A stretch of 64,000 nt of DNA from Nostoc sp. CHAB 5834 (GTDB lineage Bacteria > Cyanobacteriota > Cyanobacteriia > Cyanobacteriales > Nostocaceae), in NCBI GenBank assembly GCA_020829485.1, contig JAIVFU010000022.1, forward strand, positions 25,520-89,519, in the 5' to 3' direction. A program made the translations under genes and the position numbers. Below, piece after piece: positions 51,115 to 60,618 of the stretch. Under the pieces are notes generated by a model. The model was given only the letters and a program-made list of their open reading frames with translations. It was not told the origin of the DNA and ran no database searches. Position 1 is the first letter of the stretch, and every line of letters starts with the position of its first letter.

Positions 51115-52350
51115 CTACTCTTTTTCATAACAGGAGAGAATAAACTCGGTAAATTGCTGCATTAGTTTGGGATTACGCCAACCAAAATCAGTTTCTTTTT
51201 GCATCACTGAAAGTGCTTCTACTGAATTAAAAGCTTTTTTGTAAGGTCGTTCGCTGGTTAGGGCATCGAAAATATCAATTAACTGAAATACTTGCGCCAG
51301 ATAGGGAATATCATCCTCTTTGAGGCCATCAGGGTAGCCTGAGCCATCCCAGCGTTCGTGATGATGACGAATAATGGGAATTACGCCCCGCATACTGCGT
51401 AGTGGCTGGCAGATTTTTTCTCCAATCAAAACATGCTGCCGCATGACTTGCCAATCTTCGGGGGTAAGTTTGCCTTTTTTCAGCAGCACTGCATCGGGAA
51501 TACCTACCTTACCAATATCATGGAGATAACCACCCCACATCAAATCTCGAATTTGATAGCGTGAAAAATTGAGGTATTCACCAAAAGCTTGTCCCAGTTT
51601 TACCAAGCGTTGACAATGGTTGCCTGTATTGGGATCGCGGCTTTCAATCGACATGGCAATAGAAAATAGTACTTGTTCGGCATGTTCTAAATCTTCGTTC
51701 AGACGCTTCTGCCGCACTAAGGACTTTACACGCGCCGCCAGTTCCACACGATCAAAGGGTTTGGTGAGAAAATCATCTGCCCCAACTTCAATTCCCCGAA
51801 TACGCGATCGCCTGTCATTTAAGGCCGTAATAAAAATCACTGGGATTAGCCTAGTCTGCTCATCCTGCTTGAGTAATTGGCACACTTCAAATCCATCCAT
51901 TCCTGGCATCATCACATCCAGCAAAATCAAATCTGGTTGTTTTTGAGTTACCAACCCTATAACAGTGGAACCACTATTCGCCTCAATCACTTCGTATCCT
52001 TCCATCCCCAACAGCGCAACAGCAGTCATACGACTGGCTGTATGATCGTCAACTACTAAAACCTTCGGCGGATCTAAATCAAACCCATTCACTTTAGAAC
52101 CTTCAGCTTGTAGTGTTCTAGAAACCAATGAATCATCACCACAATTAACATCAACTTTTATCCAATAAAACACTCCTTGGTTATTTTTAAGCATAAGGTC
52201 TTCTTGAGATAAGTCTAAAGAATAAGCCTCCACATTATTTTGTGATCCTACAGCATGATTTGAACCGATACTCTTCACTGTGCTAATGGGGTTTGACCCA
52301 CTAACAATTTCTTCTGTAAAGCCTGTATGGTTGGATTTCCATTGAATCAC
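51115..52350 (-). CDS. Response regulator with HD-GYP phosphodiesterase domain
   Basis: Starts at GTG 52350. About 95 N-terminal residues of unknown type precede a REC domain (KVLVVDDHTASRMTAVALLG, phospho-acceptor Asp in LILLDVMMPGMDGF, switch Lys in DDFLTKPFD). An HD-GYP domain follows with HCQRLVKLG, GGYLHDIGKVGIPDAVLLKK and HHERWDGSGYPDG. HD-GYP enzymes hydrolyse cyclic di-GMP, so a phosphorelay signal would lower c-di-GMP. All catalytic residues appear present. No histidine kinase is adjacent. Confidence 0.94.
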   Translation of the reverse strand: MIQWKSNHTGFTEEIVSGSNPISTVKSIGSNHAVGSQNNVEAYSLDLSQEDLMLKNNQGVFYWIKVDVNCGDDSLVSRTLQAEGSKVNGFDLDPPKVLVVDDHTASRMTAVALLGMEGYEVIEANSGSTVIGLVTQKQPDLILLDVMMPGMDGFEVCQLLKQDEQTRLIPVIFITALNDRRSRIRGIEVGADDFLTKPFDRVELAARVKSLVRQKRLNEDLEHAEQVLFSIAMSIESRDPNTGNHCQRLVKLGQAFGEYLNFSRYQIRDLMWGGYLHDIGKVGIPDAVLLKKGKLTPEDWQVMRQHVLIGEKICQPLRSMRGVIPIIRHHHERWDGSGYPDGLKEDDIPYLAQVFQLIDIFDALTSERPYKKAFNSVEALSVMQKETDFGWRNPKLMQQFTEFILSCYEKE

Positions 52351-53100
52351 AAAGGCACTCCACTTTTTTGCACAAGTTAACAGTGTCAGATTTCAAAAAC
52401 AAATTTAATATTCAACTATATCTGAGCCAGAGTTTTTAATAGGGATTATGCATTATGTCAAACTGCGGATCTAAGTTTTTCGCAGCATCTACGTTTTATG
52501 TTACAAACAAGAGGTATCTTGCTGTCAATTTTTTTGTTTTGCTTCTAATTACAGTATGAGCAATTGACACAAATCTTAAATCAGGTTTTTTACGGATATT
52601 TTTTCATTGAACGGCGCTAAAAAGCCTTGTAATCGCTTGTTTTATATCGAGATACCCAGTTTTGAATGTTAAGTCTTTATGGTAATCATTAGGTGTATAG
52701 CTTTTTACTTATTCAGTTATATATAGCAGTATTTTATTACTTTCAAGTAGTATGTAGTATTAAATGCTACTATAGAATTAACCCTATTAGCTTGTAAAAA
52801 GTTGTTGCCTTATCTGGAAAATAAATCAGAATTTTTGGCAAAAAAGAGAAGTGTCGAATCCTCATCTGAATTATCCGCCTTCCTGCCTGATACCTTGTCT
52901 GTGTTTCAATTGCCGCAGCTACGCCCGTCTTAGATATTTCAACCGAACTACAAACTAGTTCCGATGAGGAGTACCGAGTGCTGAGTCGGGAGTAGGGCAG
53001 AGGTAAGAATAACTCCTAACTCCTGTACAGATGCGATTAATCGCGTCTCTCTACTTGTAACTCAGCACTATTTTGTCCCATGCCCAATTCCCCATTACCA
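52351..53100. other. 750-bp spacer, AT-rich, with repeats at its right end
   Basis: Divergent promoter region with no gene. 53030-53055 carries a GATTAATCGCGTCTCT palindrome of the family at 3903. 53071-53118 has seven-base CCCCATT/CCAATTC repeats that run into the start of the rhodanese gene. Confidence 0.55.
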
Positions 53101-53919
53101 ATGCCCCATTCCCAATTTGTTGTTTCGCCAGCTTGGTTGTTTGAACATCTAGAAGATCCGCAAATCGTTATTGTGGATTGTCGCTTTTCTCTAGCCGATC
53201 CACAAATGGGGCAACAACAGTACCAAACAAGTCATATAAAGGGATCATATTATCTAGATTTGAATCAGGATCTTTCCAGTCCAGTGGGTAAACATGGCGG
53301 GAGACATCCTTTACCTAACCCCAATGATATAGCTAATAAATTGGCAGCGATTGGGGTAAATTACCAAAAAAGTTTAGTTGTAGCTTATGATGATTCGCGC
53401 TTTGCCTTTGCGGCTCGTCTATGGTGGCTTTTACGCTATCTAGGGCATGAACAAGTAGCAGTACTGGATGGAGGCTTTGCTGGATGGCAAAAAGCTGGGT
53501 ATCCTGTTACCGATGTTGTTCCTCAACCCTGCATGGGTACGTTTGTAGCTCAAGTACAAATAGAAAAGGTGGTAGATATTACAGAGGTGAAAAGCCGGAA
53601 AGATAGCCATGAAGTAGTATTGGTAGATTCAAGAGAAAGCGATCGCTACAGAGGTGAACGAGAGCCAATTGATAAAATTGCCGGACATATTCCCGGTGCA
53701 GTCAACTATCCTTGGCAAGAAGTTACAGACTCTTCCGGCTACTTAATGTCTCAACCAGAACAACGCCGTCGCTGGGAACACCTAGAAACAGCCGAAGAAA
53801 TCTTGGTTTATTGCGGTTCTGGTGTTACTGCTTGCGTAAATTTACTTTCTTTAGAATTAGCTGGCATTAGCAAGGGTAAACTTTATGCTGGTAGCTGGAG
53901 TGATTGGATTAGTCATTAG
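53101..53919 (+). CDS. Two-domain rhodanese-type sulfurtransferase
   Basis: Thiosulfate or 3-mercaptopyruvate sulfurtransferase. The first rhodanese domain (IVIVDCRFSLADPQMGQQQY; HIKGSYYLDLNQDLS; GGRHPLP) is structural; the second carries the catalytic Cys in LVYCGSGVTACVNLL, the CGSGVTA loop usual for mercaptopyruvate-type enzymes. EVVLVDSRESDRYRGEREPI and GHIPGAVNYPW are typical. The frame reaches ATG 53080, but the first codons there come from heptamer repeats, so ATG 53101 (MPHSQFVVSPAWLFEHL) is preferred. Confidence 0.92.
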   Translation: MPHSQFVVSPAWLFEHLEDPQIVIVDCRFSLADPQMGQQQYQTSHIKGSYYLDLNQDLSSPVGKHGGRHPLPNPNDIANKLAAIGVNYQKSLVVAYDDSRFAFAARLWWLLRYLGHEQVAVLDGGFAGWQKAGYPVTDVVPQPCMGTFVAQVQIEKVVDITEVKSRKDSHEVVLVDSRESDRYRGEREPIDKIAGHIPGAVNYPWQEVTDSSGYLMSQPEQRRRWEHLETAEEILVYCGSGVTACVNLLSLELAGISKGKLYAGSWSDWISH

Positions 53920-53965
53920 TCATTAGTCATTGGTCATTAGTCTAAATAAAGGACAAATGACAAAG
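53900..53965. repeat. GTCATTA heptamer tract
   Basis: GTCATTA/GTCATTG units repeat about five times from 53908 to 53941, followed by GACAAATGACAAAGGA. Same family as 14577-14670. Confidence 0.7.
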
Positions 53966-53973
53966 GATAAATT

Positions 53974-55518
53974 TCAAAACTGACCTAATTGCAAACTGTA
54001 ATTAATACTGAAAAACCAGCCATCAAAATCAACGTTTTCGGCGGTTGAACTACCTAAACTCACTCCAGCCTGCACATTCATATTACTGTTATCAGATATT
54101 CGGTAATTTAAGTGCCCGAATAGCCGATGAAATTGGTCTTCTCGATCGCGCTGTGTAAAGTCCGAAAAGTTCATCTGGTAGTCAATACCAACCTGGAGAG
54201 GCTTTTGCAAGTAGTAGCTCAGAGACAACCAAAAGGAGTTGATTATCCGATCGCGACTTTGGGGATCAGCAAAATTTACACTCAATCCGTAAAAGCTATT
54301 TAATATTAATTTTGAAGTTAGCGGATCTCGCCGTCCTAAAGACAATTGCAAGGAATTCTCATTTAGAAAGCGATCGCCTGCTTTGAAGCTATCTAGGTTA
54401 TCGCTGTTGTTGGCATGAAATAACTGTTGATTGCTCCAACTAACTTCTCCATACATTCGCTGCGATAGCTGCTGGTAAATACCGAGATTAAATCTTACCT
54501 GGTTGTAATCGTATTGTGACTGATTGATATAACGAATGAGATTCCCATCAATTGAGCCGTTTAAAAAAGTCTTACTTCCCAAAGGGAAATATGCAGAGGC
54601 TAACGTCAGTCCAGAAAAAATTAAACCATCTTCTATCGGAATATCCTTTGAGGAAAAAATATTACTAGTTTGGAAATAAGCTACACGCCCTTGTAGATAG
54701 CCTATAGGTTTAAACTTAACTACGGGTTGTTCTATTGGTGGAAAAGTAGGCTGTTCTAAGGGTCGTAACCGCACCCGTAACCCCAATTCGCGATCGCTAT
54801 CAGATTCAGGTGGCTGTTTTGGCAATTGCAGCAGTTCCATTAGCCTCTCTAGCCTTTGGGACTGATTTATCTCAGGTGCATTCAAAAACTCCTCTTTTGA
54901 GTCTAGAGGAGATGTAGGCAAATCACTTGGCTGCAATTCTAGCTGTGGCGGGTCATTTTGGTTTTGAGTACCCCCAGGTTCTTCGGTTGTGTCTGGGGCT
55001 TGAGTAGTTTCGGTTGTTTGCTGCGCCAGCTTTAACGAAGAGGCAGGGGGACTCGGTACCTCCACGGAGTGGGGATTGGGATTGGGGGAGAGGGGGCAGG
55101 AGGCAGGGGGAAATGATCCCTTCCTCCTGTCGTGGAGTGGAGCGGAACATGGGTCTGAATCCCCCACTTCTATTAACTGGTTATCGTACCCTACAGGAAG
55201 CTGGCGCACCAGGTAAGGTCGAATCCCCATCTGAACTATCTCCCCAGCTAAGAGTTCCCTGCTCACTTGCCTCTTCTTTAACGGCATCTGCGAGTTTAAA
55301 GGATGCGACTCACGGGACTGCTTACATAAAGGGTTAATTACCTCTTGCTCCAAATTCTGACATAGCTGATCATTTTCCTGTGTGCTTGCTAAATTTTTAG
55401 AATGCCAAATATTTGTATTTGCAGATTCTGCCGCATCTACTCTAATGCAACACCAGCTTCCACCACTGGAAGCTAACAAAATACAAAAAAACAAATTCTT
55501 CCAGTTTTTGAGTCGCAT
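53974..55518 (-). CDS. Putative outer-membrane beta-barrel protein
   Basis: 514 aa with a signal peptide (FFCILLASSGGSWCCIRVDA). Residues 30-210 are polar and Pro/Gln/Glu-rich, possibly periplasmic. The C-terminal 250 residues alternate hydrophobic and polar positions in many strands (LSQRMYGEVSWSNQQLFHAN; SFYGLSVNFADPQSRDRIIN; FSINYSLQLGQF) and the protein ends in Phe, as outer-membrane barrels do. No family name is certain. It is divergent from the FecR gene across a 700-bp spacer; similar pairs of surface genes occur in Nostoc, which is weak evidence for a link. Confidence 0.75.
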   Translation of the reverse strand: MRLKNWKNLFFCILLASSGGSWCCIRVDAAESANTNIWHSKNLASTQENDQLCQNLEQEVINPLCKQSRESHPLNSQMPLKKRQVSRELLAGEIVQMGIRPYLVRQLPVGYDNQLIEVGDSDPCSAPLHDRRKGSFPPASCPLSPNPNPHSVEVPSPPASSLKLAQQTTETTQAPDTTEEPGGTQNQNDPPQLELQPSDLPTSPLDSKEEFLNAPEINQSQRLERLMELLQLPKQPPESDSDRELGLRVRLRPLEQPTFPPIEQPVVKFKPIGYLQGRVAYFQTSNIFSSKDIPIEDGLIFSGLTLASAYFPLGSKTFLNGSIDGNLIRYINQSQYDYNQVRFNLGIYQQLSQRMYGEVSWSNQQLFHANNSDNLDSFKAGDRFLNENSLQLSLGRRDPLTSKLILNSFYGLSVNFADPQSRDRIINSFWLSLSYYLQKPLQVGIDYQMNFSDFTQRDREDQFHRLFGHLNYRISDNSNMNVQAGVSLGSSTAENVDFDGWFFSINYSLQLGQF

Positions 55519-55969
55519 CTGTTAGATTGCGTTGATCACCTTTGGCAAATGTAAAACCACAAGCTGTATCGGAGGTTCTGACTCAGAATATACAATTGAG
55601 TTCATCTATCTTAGCTTTATAGGTATATACTGAAACTACAACTTGAAATTGCTGCTTTTCGGATTTTTCCCCAGATTCTTTTGCAAAACTGACATGAGCG
55701 CATACAGTTGCAGTTTATCCTCAAATTTAGTGAAATACACACAGTGAGTCATTTCACAACAGATCCCTAACAACTTTTTGTCCCTGTAGCTGATCTGATT
55801 AGAATGGATTATCTGTAAGGGACTGCTCATTTAATTGTTAATATCAAGCAAGTACTAACCTTGAAATCTACCGTAGGCTTTCTTGTATCTAATACCAGTT
55901 TCATAAAAAAACTTAAATCAACTAAACACATAATTTATTTGTTGTTTATTTTATCTTATATTAAATATA

Positions 55970-56137
55970 GGCTAAAGTACAATACGTTTGGGTTAAGAAG
56001 AATCGGAGGTTGGGTTGAACTTTATTGTTACCCAACAAAGCCTTGATAATGTTGAGTTGAGTTGCGTTCTTCAACCCAACCTACACCTACACCAGTTCTA
56101 TTTTTTAGCCTTAACCCAAGCGTATTGGGCTAAAGTA
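55970..56137. mobile_element. MITE with 18-bp inverted ends and 10-bp target duplication (second copy)
   Basis: CAATACGTTTGGGTTAAG at 55980-55997 and CTTAACCCAAGCGTATTG at 56110-56127 differ at one position. GGCTAAAGTA is duplicated exactly on both sides (55970-55979 and 56128-56137). The interior (GGTTGGGTTGAAC...GTTCTTCAACCCAACC) is an inverted repeat unrelated to the interior of the copy at 12317. The remainder of 55519-56231 has no gene that I can support. Confidence 0.88.
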
Positions 56138-56231
56138 CAGATAAATTTACTAAATAAAATCGCTATAAAAATTATCAACAACTTAAGGCTTAAATTTTTG
56201 GTATTAGTTGAAAATCACAATTTCTCAAGCT

Positions 56232-57494
56232 ATGTTTTATAAATCGTTTCCATTGTTAGTGATTGGTTTATGGGGAATTATAGTACTGCCTTTGCCAAAT
56301 AAGGTAAGTGCCATAACCCCTTTGACGCGAGCAGAGATTCAAGACCTCCGCAACATGGTACAACTGATACCCAAAGATAAACTGAAGAAACGTCCTGCAC
56401 GCAAATTAGATGCGATGACTCCTGGGGACGGGCTGTCAACTGGTCGAGCTTCCCTAGCAGATTTGCGTTTCAATGATGGCTCTTTGGCACGAGTTGGAGA
56501 ACAGGCGTTATTTCAATTTTTGCCGAAGACTCGTGACTTTAAACTGTCAAATGGGACTGTGTTGCTGCTCATCCCACCAGGAAGGGGGCAAACACGTATA
56601 CAAACGCCAAGTGCAGCAGCAGCAATTCGTGGTTCAGCATTATTTGTACGCTACGACCAACAAACAGACACCACAATTGTGGGTGCACTCACAACTAGCG
56701 GCATTGAAGTTTCTAACAAGGAAGGTGAAACTAAGGTGCTGGAAGCAGGGCAGATGATAATTCTAATTAAAGGGGAATTTCAGAACTTATATGATTTTGA
56801 TTTAAGAAATTTTTATGAAAATAGCGAACTGGTTCGGGAACTTGATTTGAACAGGCAAAGTCCTGTGCCTACACATCACAATCCAGCAATAACAAGTGTT
56901 CAAGCCGAAACTACTGCGGCTTTGGAAGCACAGCCACCGATAAAAGGCGAGGGAGTAATTGAAAACCCCTCTTTTGTGCAGCTAACTCCTAGTCCTTCAA
57001 ATTCGCCTAGTAGTAATGATGTTATCAAAGACAATTCCTCAGCAAACTCTTCAGATTCAGAGAAAACAGGACAACCCTCGACAAATACTAACCAGCAGAG
57101 TATACCAAGTAGTAACACCAACGTAAACACTGAGGATAGTAACGTTGGTATTGATTCTAGTAAAACCCCAACAATACCTCAAACCTCTCCAGTAGAACAG
57201 CCGACGAGCCAAAACACACAAAATACTCCACAACCCGCCGGTGGAGGTACAGTCACCCCACCGCCAGAGACTACAACTCCACCGCCAGAGACTACAACTC
57301 CACCGCCAGAGACTACAACTCCACCACCAGAGACTACAACTCCACCACCAGAGACTACAACTCCACCGCCAGAGACTACAACTCCACCACCAGAGACTAC
57401 AACTCCACCACCAGAGACTACAACTCCACCACCAGAGACTACAACTCCACCGCCAGAGACTACAACTCCACCAAACCCATTGGAAACCACATAA
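56232..57494 (+). CDS. FecR-domain protein with C-terminal PPPETTT repeats
   Basis: ATG 56232 (the frame reaches TTG 56208) gives a signal peptide, SFPLLVIGLWGIIVLPLPNK then VSA. A FecR-type domain spans about residues 45-190 (LADLRFNDGSLARVGEQALF; LLIPPGRGQTRIQTPSAAAA; IRGSALFVRYD). The rest is Ser/Asn/Thr-rich and ends in ten identical PPPETTT heptads plus PPNPLETT. Stand-alone FecR proteins of this kind are periplasmic or surface-attached; the repeats resemble a cell-wall-spanning stalk. Function unknown. Divergent from the putative barrel gene. Confidence 0.88.
   Translation: MFYKSFPLLVIGLWGIIVLPLPNKVSAITPLTRAEIQDLRNMVQLIPKDKLKKRPARKLDAMTPGDGLSTGRASLADLRFNDGSLARVGEQALFQFLPKTRDFKLSNGTVLLLIPPGRGQTRIQTPSAAAAIRGSALFVRYDQQTDTTIVGALTTSGIEVSNKEGETKVLEAGQMIILIKGEFQNLYDFDLRNFYENSELVRELDLNRQSPVPTHHNPAITSVQAETTAALEAQPPIKGEGVIENPSFVQLTPSPSNSPSSNDVIKDNSSANSSDSEKTGQPSTNTNQQSIPSSNTNVNTEDSNVGIDSSKTPTIPQTSPVEQPTSQNTQNTPQPAGGGTVTPPPETTTPPPETTTPPPETTTPPPETTTPPPETTTPPPETTTPPPETTTPPPETTTPPPETTTPPPETTTPPNPLETT
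57258..57467 (+). repeat. Ten 21-bp repeats encoding PPPETTT
   Basis: CCACCGCCAGAGACTACAAC plus T, repeated ten times without length change. The only variation seen is at the third base of the second Pro codon (CCG or CCA), so all ten peptides are identical. Confidence 0.95.
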
Positions 57495-57779
57495 AACTGC
57501 TGAGGTATTCTGTAATGAGAGCCTCATTAATTACTTACTAAACACAGAAAGGACGGACTAAGTACAGCTTTGCGTAAAATCGTAACGTTTTTAATGCAAG
57601 GAGATGCATTGGCATTGCAGGGTATTGTCAAATTTAATTCGTAGCGACTGACTAAAATAAACTTTGCGTTACACCGAAGTTTTAATTGCCGGACGTTGGC
57701 GCTCAGACTTCTCTCTGTGCTAAAGTCTGCGTCCGTGGAGCATTTAAATTTAAACCCTCAATTGACCACGAATTTACTG

Positions 57780-58031
57780 TTGACTGTTGACTGTTGACTG
57801 TTGACTGTTGACTGTTGACTGAAAACTCGTGAACCGTCAACCGTCAACCGTAGACCTCTTGCATAAATCAAACAATTTGAACCCCACCCCGCCAAAGCTA
57901 CGTTTTGTCTCCCCTCCCCAAAGCATCGGGGAGGGGTTGGGGGTGGGGTATTGGGGACTTTTGCAAGATGTCTCGTGAACCGTCAACGATTATAAAGAAT
58001 GTTTATATAATTTAGACGCATATCAGCTTAA
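57780..58031. repeat. Repeat cluster: TGTTGAC heptamers, a 122-bp MITE and a TAAGCTG-type end
   Basis: TGTTGAC repeats about six times (57778-57820), then CGTCAAC repeats. 57852-57973 is an element with imperfect ends AGACCTCTTGCATAAATC and GACTTTTGCAAGATGTCT and a G/C-rich palindromic core (CCCCTCCCCAAAGCATCGGG). CGTGAACCGTCAAC is found on both sides of it. 58000-58031 is the inverted end of the 22200-type MITE. The rest of 57495-58225 holds no gene. Confidence 0.65.
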
Positions 58032-58225
58032 CAACTGTTAACTACTGCCTCTACAGCAACCAAAGCAAAAAGTGATATTCCCTACGACCAGAGAACATCT
58101 GCTAACGCTAGATTAAATCAAGGACAGGACTTACACAGGGTTCACCGGATATCCTTATATAGTTCAATGACGTTTTCTGTATAAGTTTCCAAGAACTAAC
58201 TTTTTGCTAGAGAGAACATAAATTT

Positions 58226-59602
58226 ATGACTTTTGATTACGACCTGTTTGTAATTGGTGCGGGTTCTGGAGGTTTGGCGGCTTCCAAACGGGCGGCTAGC
58301 TATGGGGCAAAAGTGGCGATCGCAGAATATGATTTAGTTGGTGGCACTTGTGTGATTCGCGGTTGCATTCCCAAAAAACTCATGGTCTACGGCTCTCACT
58401 TCCCTGCACTGTTCAGTGAAGCTTCCGGCTATGGCTGGAAAGTAGGTAAGGCCGAGTTAGACTGGGAATATTTCATTACATCTATAGATAAGGAAGTTCG
58501 GCGACTGTCGCAACTACACATCAGCTTGTTAGAAAAAGCGGGAGTAGAACTAATTTCTGGTCGCGCCACATTGCTAGACCCCCATACAGTAGAAGTTGAT
58601 GGACGCAAAGTTACAGCAGATAAAATTTTAATTGCTGTTGGTGGGCGTCCCATCAAACCAGATTTACCAGGGATGGAATATGGCATTACCTCTAACGAAA
58701 TCTTTCATCTAAAACAACAACCAAAACACATCGTCATTCTTGGCGCTGGTTATATTGGTACAGAATTTGCCTGTATCATGCGTGGTTTGGGTTCTGATGT
58801 AACACAAATTACTAGAGGTGAAAAGATTTTGAAGGGTTTTGATGAAGACATCCGTACAGAAATTGAAGAGGGGATGACGAACCACGGAATTCGGCTGATT
58901 AAGAATAATGTGGTCAAAACAATTGAACGCGTGTCGGAAGGTTTTAAACTGACTTTATCAGGGGAAGACCAAGAACCACTAATTGCCGACGTGTTTTTAG
59001 TAGCGACTGGTCGAACTCCCAATGTAGATGGACTAGGTTTAGAAAACGCTGGGGTTGATGTTGTTGCTACTTCTATGGAAGGGCCAGGGTACAGTACCAC
59101 AAATGCGATCGCAGTCAATGAATATAGTCAAACGAATCAGCCGAATATCTTTGCCGTTGGTGATGTCACAGACCGAATCAATTTAACTCCCGTCGCCATT
59201 GGCGAGGGACGAGCCTTTGCAGATAGTGAATTCGGCAATAACCGCCGCGAATTTAGTCACGAAACTGTTCCCACAGCCATATTTTCTACCCCAGAAGCCG
59301 CTACAGTCGGCTGGACAGAAGCCGAAGCACGGGAAAAACTCGGTGATGCCGTCAAAATTTTTCACACTCGCTTTCGACCTATGTACCATAGTTTGACTGG
59401 TAAGCAAGAGAAAACAATGATGAAGTTGGTGGTTCATAGTAACACTGACAAAGTGCTAGGCGCTCACATGGTGGGTGAACATGCTGGTGAGATCATTCAA
59501 GGTGTAGCGATCGCACTGAAGATGGGTGCAACTAAAAAAGACTTTGATGCCACCGTTGGTATTCATCCCTCAGTCGCGGAAGAATTTGTCACAATGCGAT
59601 AA
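58226..59602 (+). CDS. gor: Glutathione-disulfide reductase
   Basis: Reduces oxidised glutathione with NADPH and FAD. The FAD motif LFVIGAGSGGLAASKRAA, redox pair GGTCVIRGCIPKKL and C-terminal His-Glu (GIHPSVAEEF) are present. The NADPH fold reads IVILGAGYIGTEFA...VTQITRGEKILKGFD; it lacks the acidic residue seen in NADH enzymes, and the second phosphate-binding Arg of the E. coli enzyme is replaced by Lys, as I recall for Anabaena glutathione reductase. Length 458 aa. It starts 30 bases after AGAGAGAACATA. A paralogue with different cofactor residues is at 35902. Confidence 0.93.
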   Translation: MTFDYDLFVIGAGSGGLAASKRAASYGAKVAIAEYDLVGGTCVIRGCIPKKLMVYGSHFPALFSEASGYGWKVGKAELDWEYFITSIDKEVRRLSQLHISLLEKAGVELISGRATLLDPHTVEVDGRKVTADKILIAVGGRPIKPDLPGMEYGITSNEIFHLKQQPKHIVILGAGYIGTEFACIMRGLGSDVTQITRGEKILKGFDEDIRTEIEEGMTNHGIRLIKNNVVKTIERVSEGFKLTLSGEDQEPLIADVFLVATGRTPNVDGLGLENAGVDVVATSMEGPGYSTTNAIAVNEYSQTNQPNIFAVGDVTDRINLTPVAIGEGRAFADSEFGNNRREFSHETVPTAIFSTPEAATVGWTEAEAREKLGDAVKIFHTRFRPMYHSLTGKQEKTMMKLVVHSNTDKVLGAHMVGEHAGEIIQGVAIALKMGATKKDFDATVGIHPSVAEEFVTMR

Positions 59603-59683
59603 CTAGGTCATTTGTCATTTGTCATTTGTCCTTTGAAATCACAATTGACAAATGACTAAGGACGACCTAAAGGGAAAACTTTA

Positions 59684-60325
59684 ATGTCCACCCAGTATAT
59701 TTACTTGCACGGTTTCGCTTCTGGCCCTAATTCTACCAAAGCGCGGGATATAGGCGATCGCTTTGCCCAAATTCACACAAAGCTAAAAATTCCCGATTTA
59801 AATGCTGGCGATTTTTCGCAGTTAACAATTACTCGTCAGATTACTCAAGTTGCCGCAGAATTCAGTAATAATTCTACGCCAGTAACGCTCATTGGCTCAA
59901 GTTTAGGCGGCTTGACCTCTGCCCACTTGGGACAGCAATATTTACAAGTACAACGTCTGGTGCTGCTAGCACCAGCTTTTGAGTTTTTATCCCATTGGTT
60001 GCCCAAGCTAGGCGATGAAGAAGTACAGCGTTGGCAACAAGAAAAATATATCATGGTCTACCACTATGGGGAGGAGCGAAAGCTTCCCTTAAGTTACGAT
60101 TTCGTTACAGATGCTGCTCAATACCAAGAGAAGTTTTTGCAACGTCCTATCCCCACCCTGATTTTGCATGGCAAAAACGATGAAGTCATCCCCATCGAAG
60201 CCAGTCGTAACTTTGGGCGTTCGCGTCCTTGGCTGGAGTTAGTCGAACTCGACAGCGATCACGCCTTGGGTAATGTTATGGAAGAAATTTGGCAGGCAAT
60301 TCGCCTCTTTTGCCAATTACCTTGA
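59684..60325 (+). CDS. YqiA/YcfP-type alpha/beta hydrolase
   Basis: Small serine esterase-like protein. YLHGFASGPNSTKARDIGDR is the oxyanion region, LIGSSLGGLTSAHLG the nucleophile elbow (Ser in GSSLGG), ILHGKNDEVIPIEASR the acid loop and LDSDHALGN the His. 213 aa, no signal peptide. It follows gor after about 80 bases of heptamer repeats (CATTTGT), so an operon is uncertain. Natural substrate unknown. Confidence 0.9.
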   Translation: MSTQYIYLHGFASGPNSTKARDIGDRFAQIHTKLKIPDLNAGDFSQLTITRQITQVAAEFSNNSTPVTLIGSSLGGLTSAHLGQQYLQVQRLVLLAPAFEFLSHWLPKLGDEEVQRWQQEKYIMVYHYGEERKLPLSYDFVTDAAQYQEKFLQRPIPTLILHGKNDEVIPIEASRNFGRSRPWLELVELDSDHALGNVMEEIWQAIRLFCQLP

Positions 60326-60402
60326 AGCTGTAAAATATTAAACTTAGACCTAATCTAATATTTTTCAGTAAGTACTACTGCTCTGTCAAGCTGTTTTTGA
60401 GG

Positions 60403-60461
60403 GTTTGTAGTAAGCACTTTAGTGGTTAAAAGATAAGGACTAAAGTCCTGACTACGAACTT
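60403..60461. repeat. Dispersed hairpin repeat, fourth copy
   Basis: GTTTGTAGTAAGCACTTTAG and its imperfect inverse CTAAAGTCCTGACTACGAAC around a short spacer. Same family as 8154, 30100 and 47821. No gene in 60326-60618. Confidence 0.65.
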
Positions 60462-60618
60462 ACTTACCCATCAATTTAAACTTGACAGACTACTACTTAA
60501 CTCGTAGATCCAAAGAGACTAGATTTACCAACTATCAAAGATAGTTAGGAAAAATAAGTCTTTTGTGAACAGTATTGATTGAAAATCCAAAATCTAAAAT
60601 CTCAAATCCAAAATTGAT

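Noticed and set aside
55636..55830. 64-aa minus-strand frame in the barrel-FecR spacer as a gene
   Set aside because: No recognisable family and no good start signal; kept as spacer.
55861..56046. 61-aa plus-strand frame starting before the MITE as a gene
   Set aside because: It runs into the inserted element and has no family resemblance.
57057..57527. Antisense and shifted frames over the PPPETTT region
   Set aside because: They are shadows of the repeat-coding FecR gene with extreme composition.
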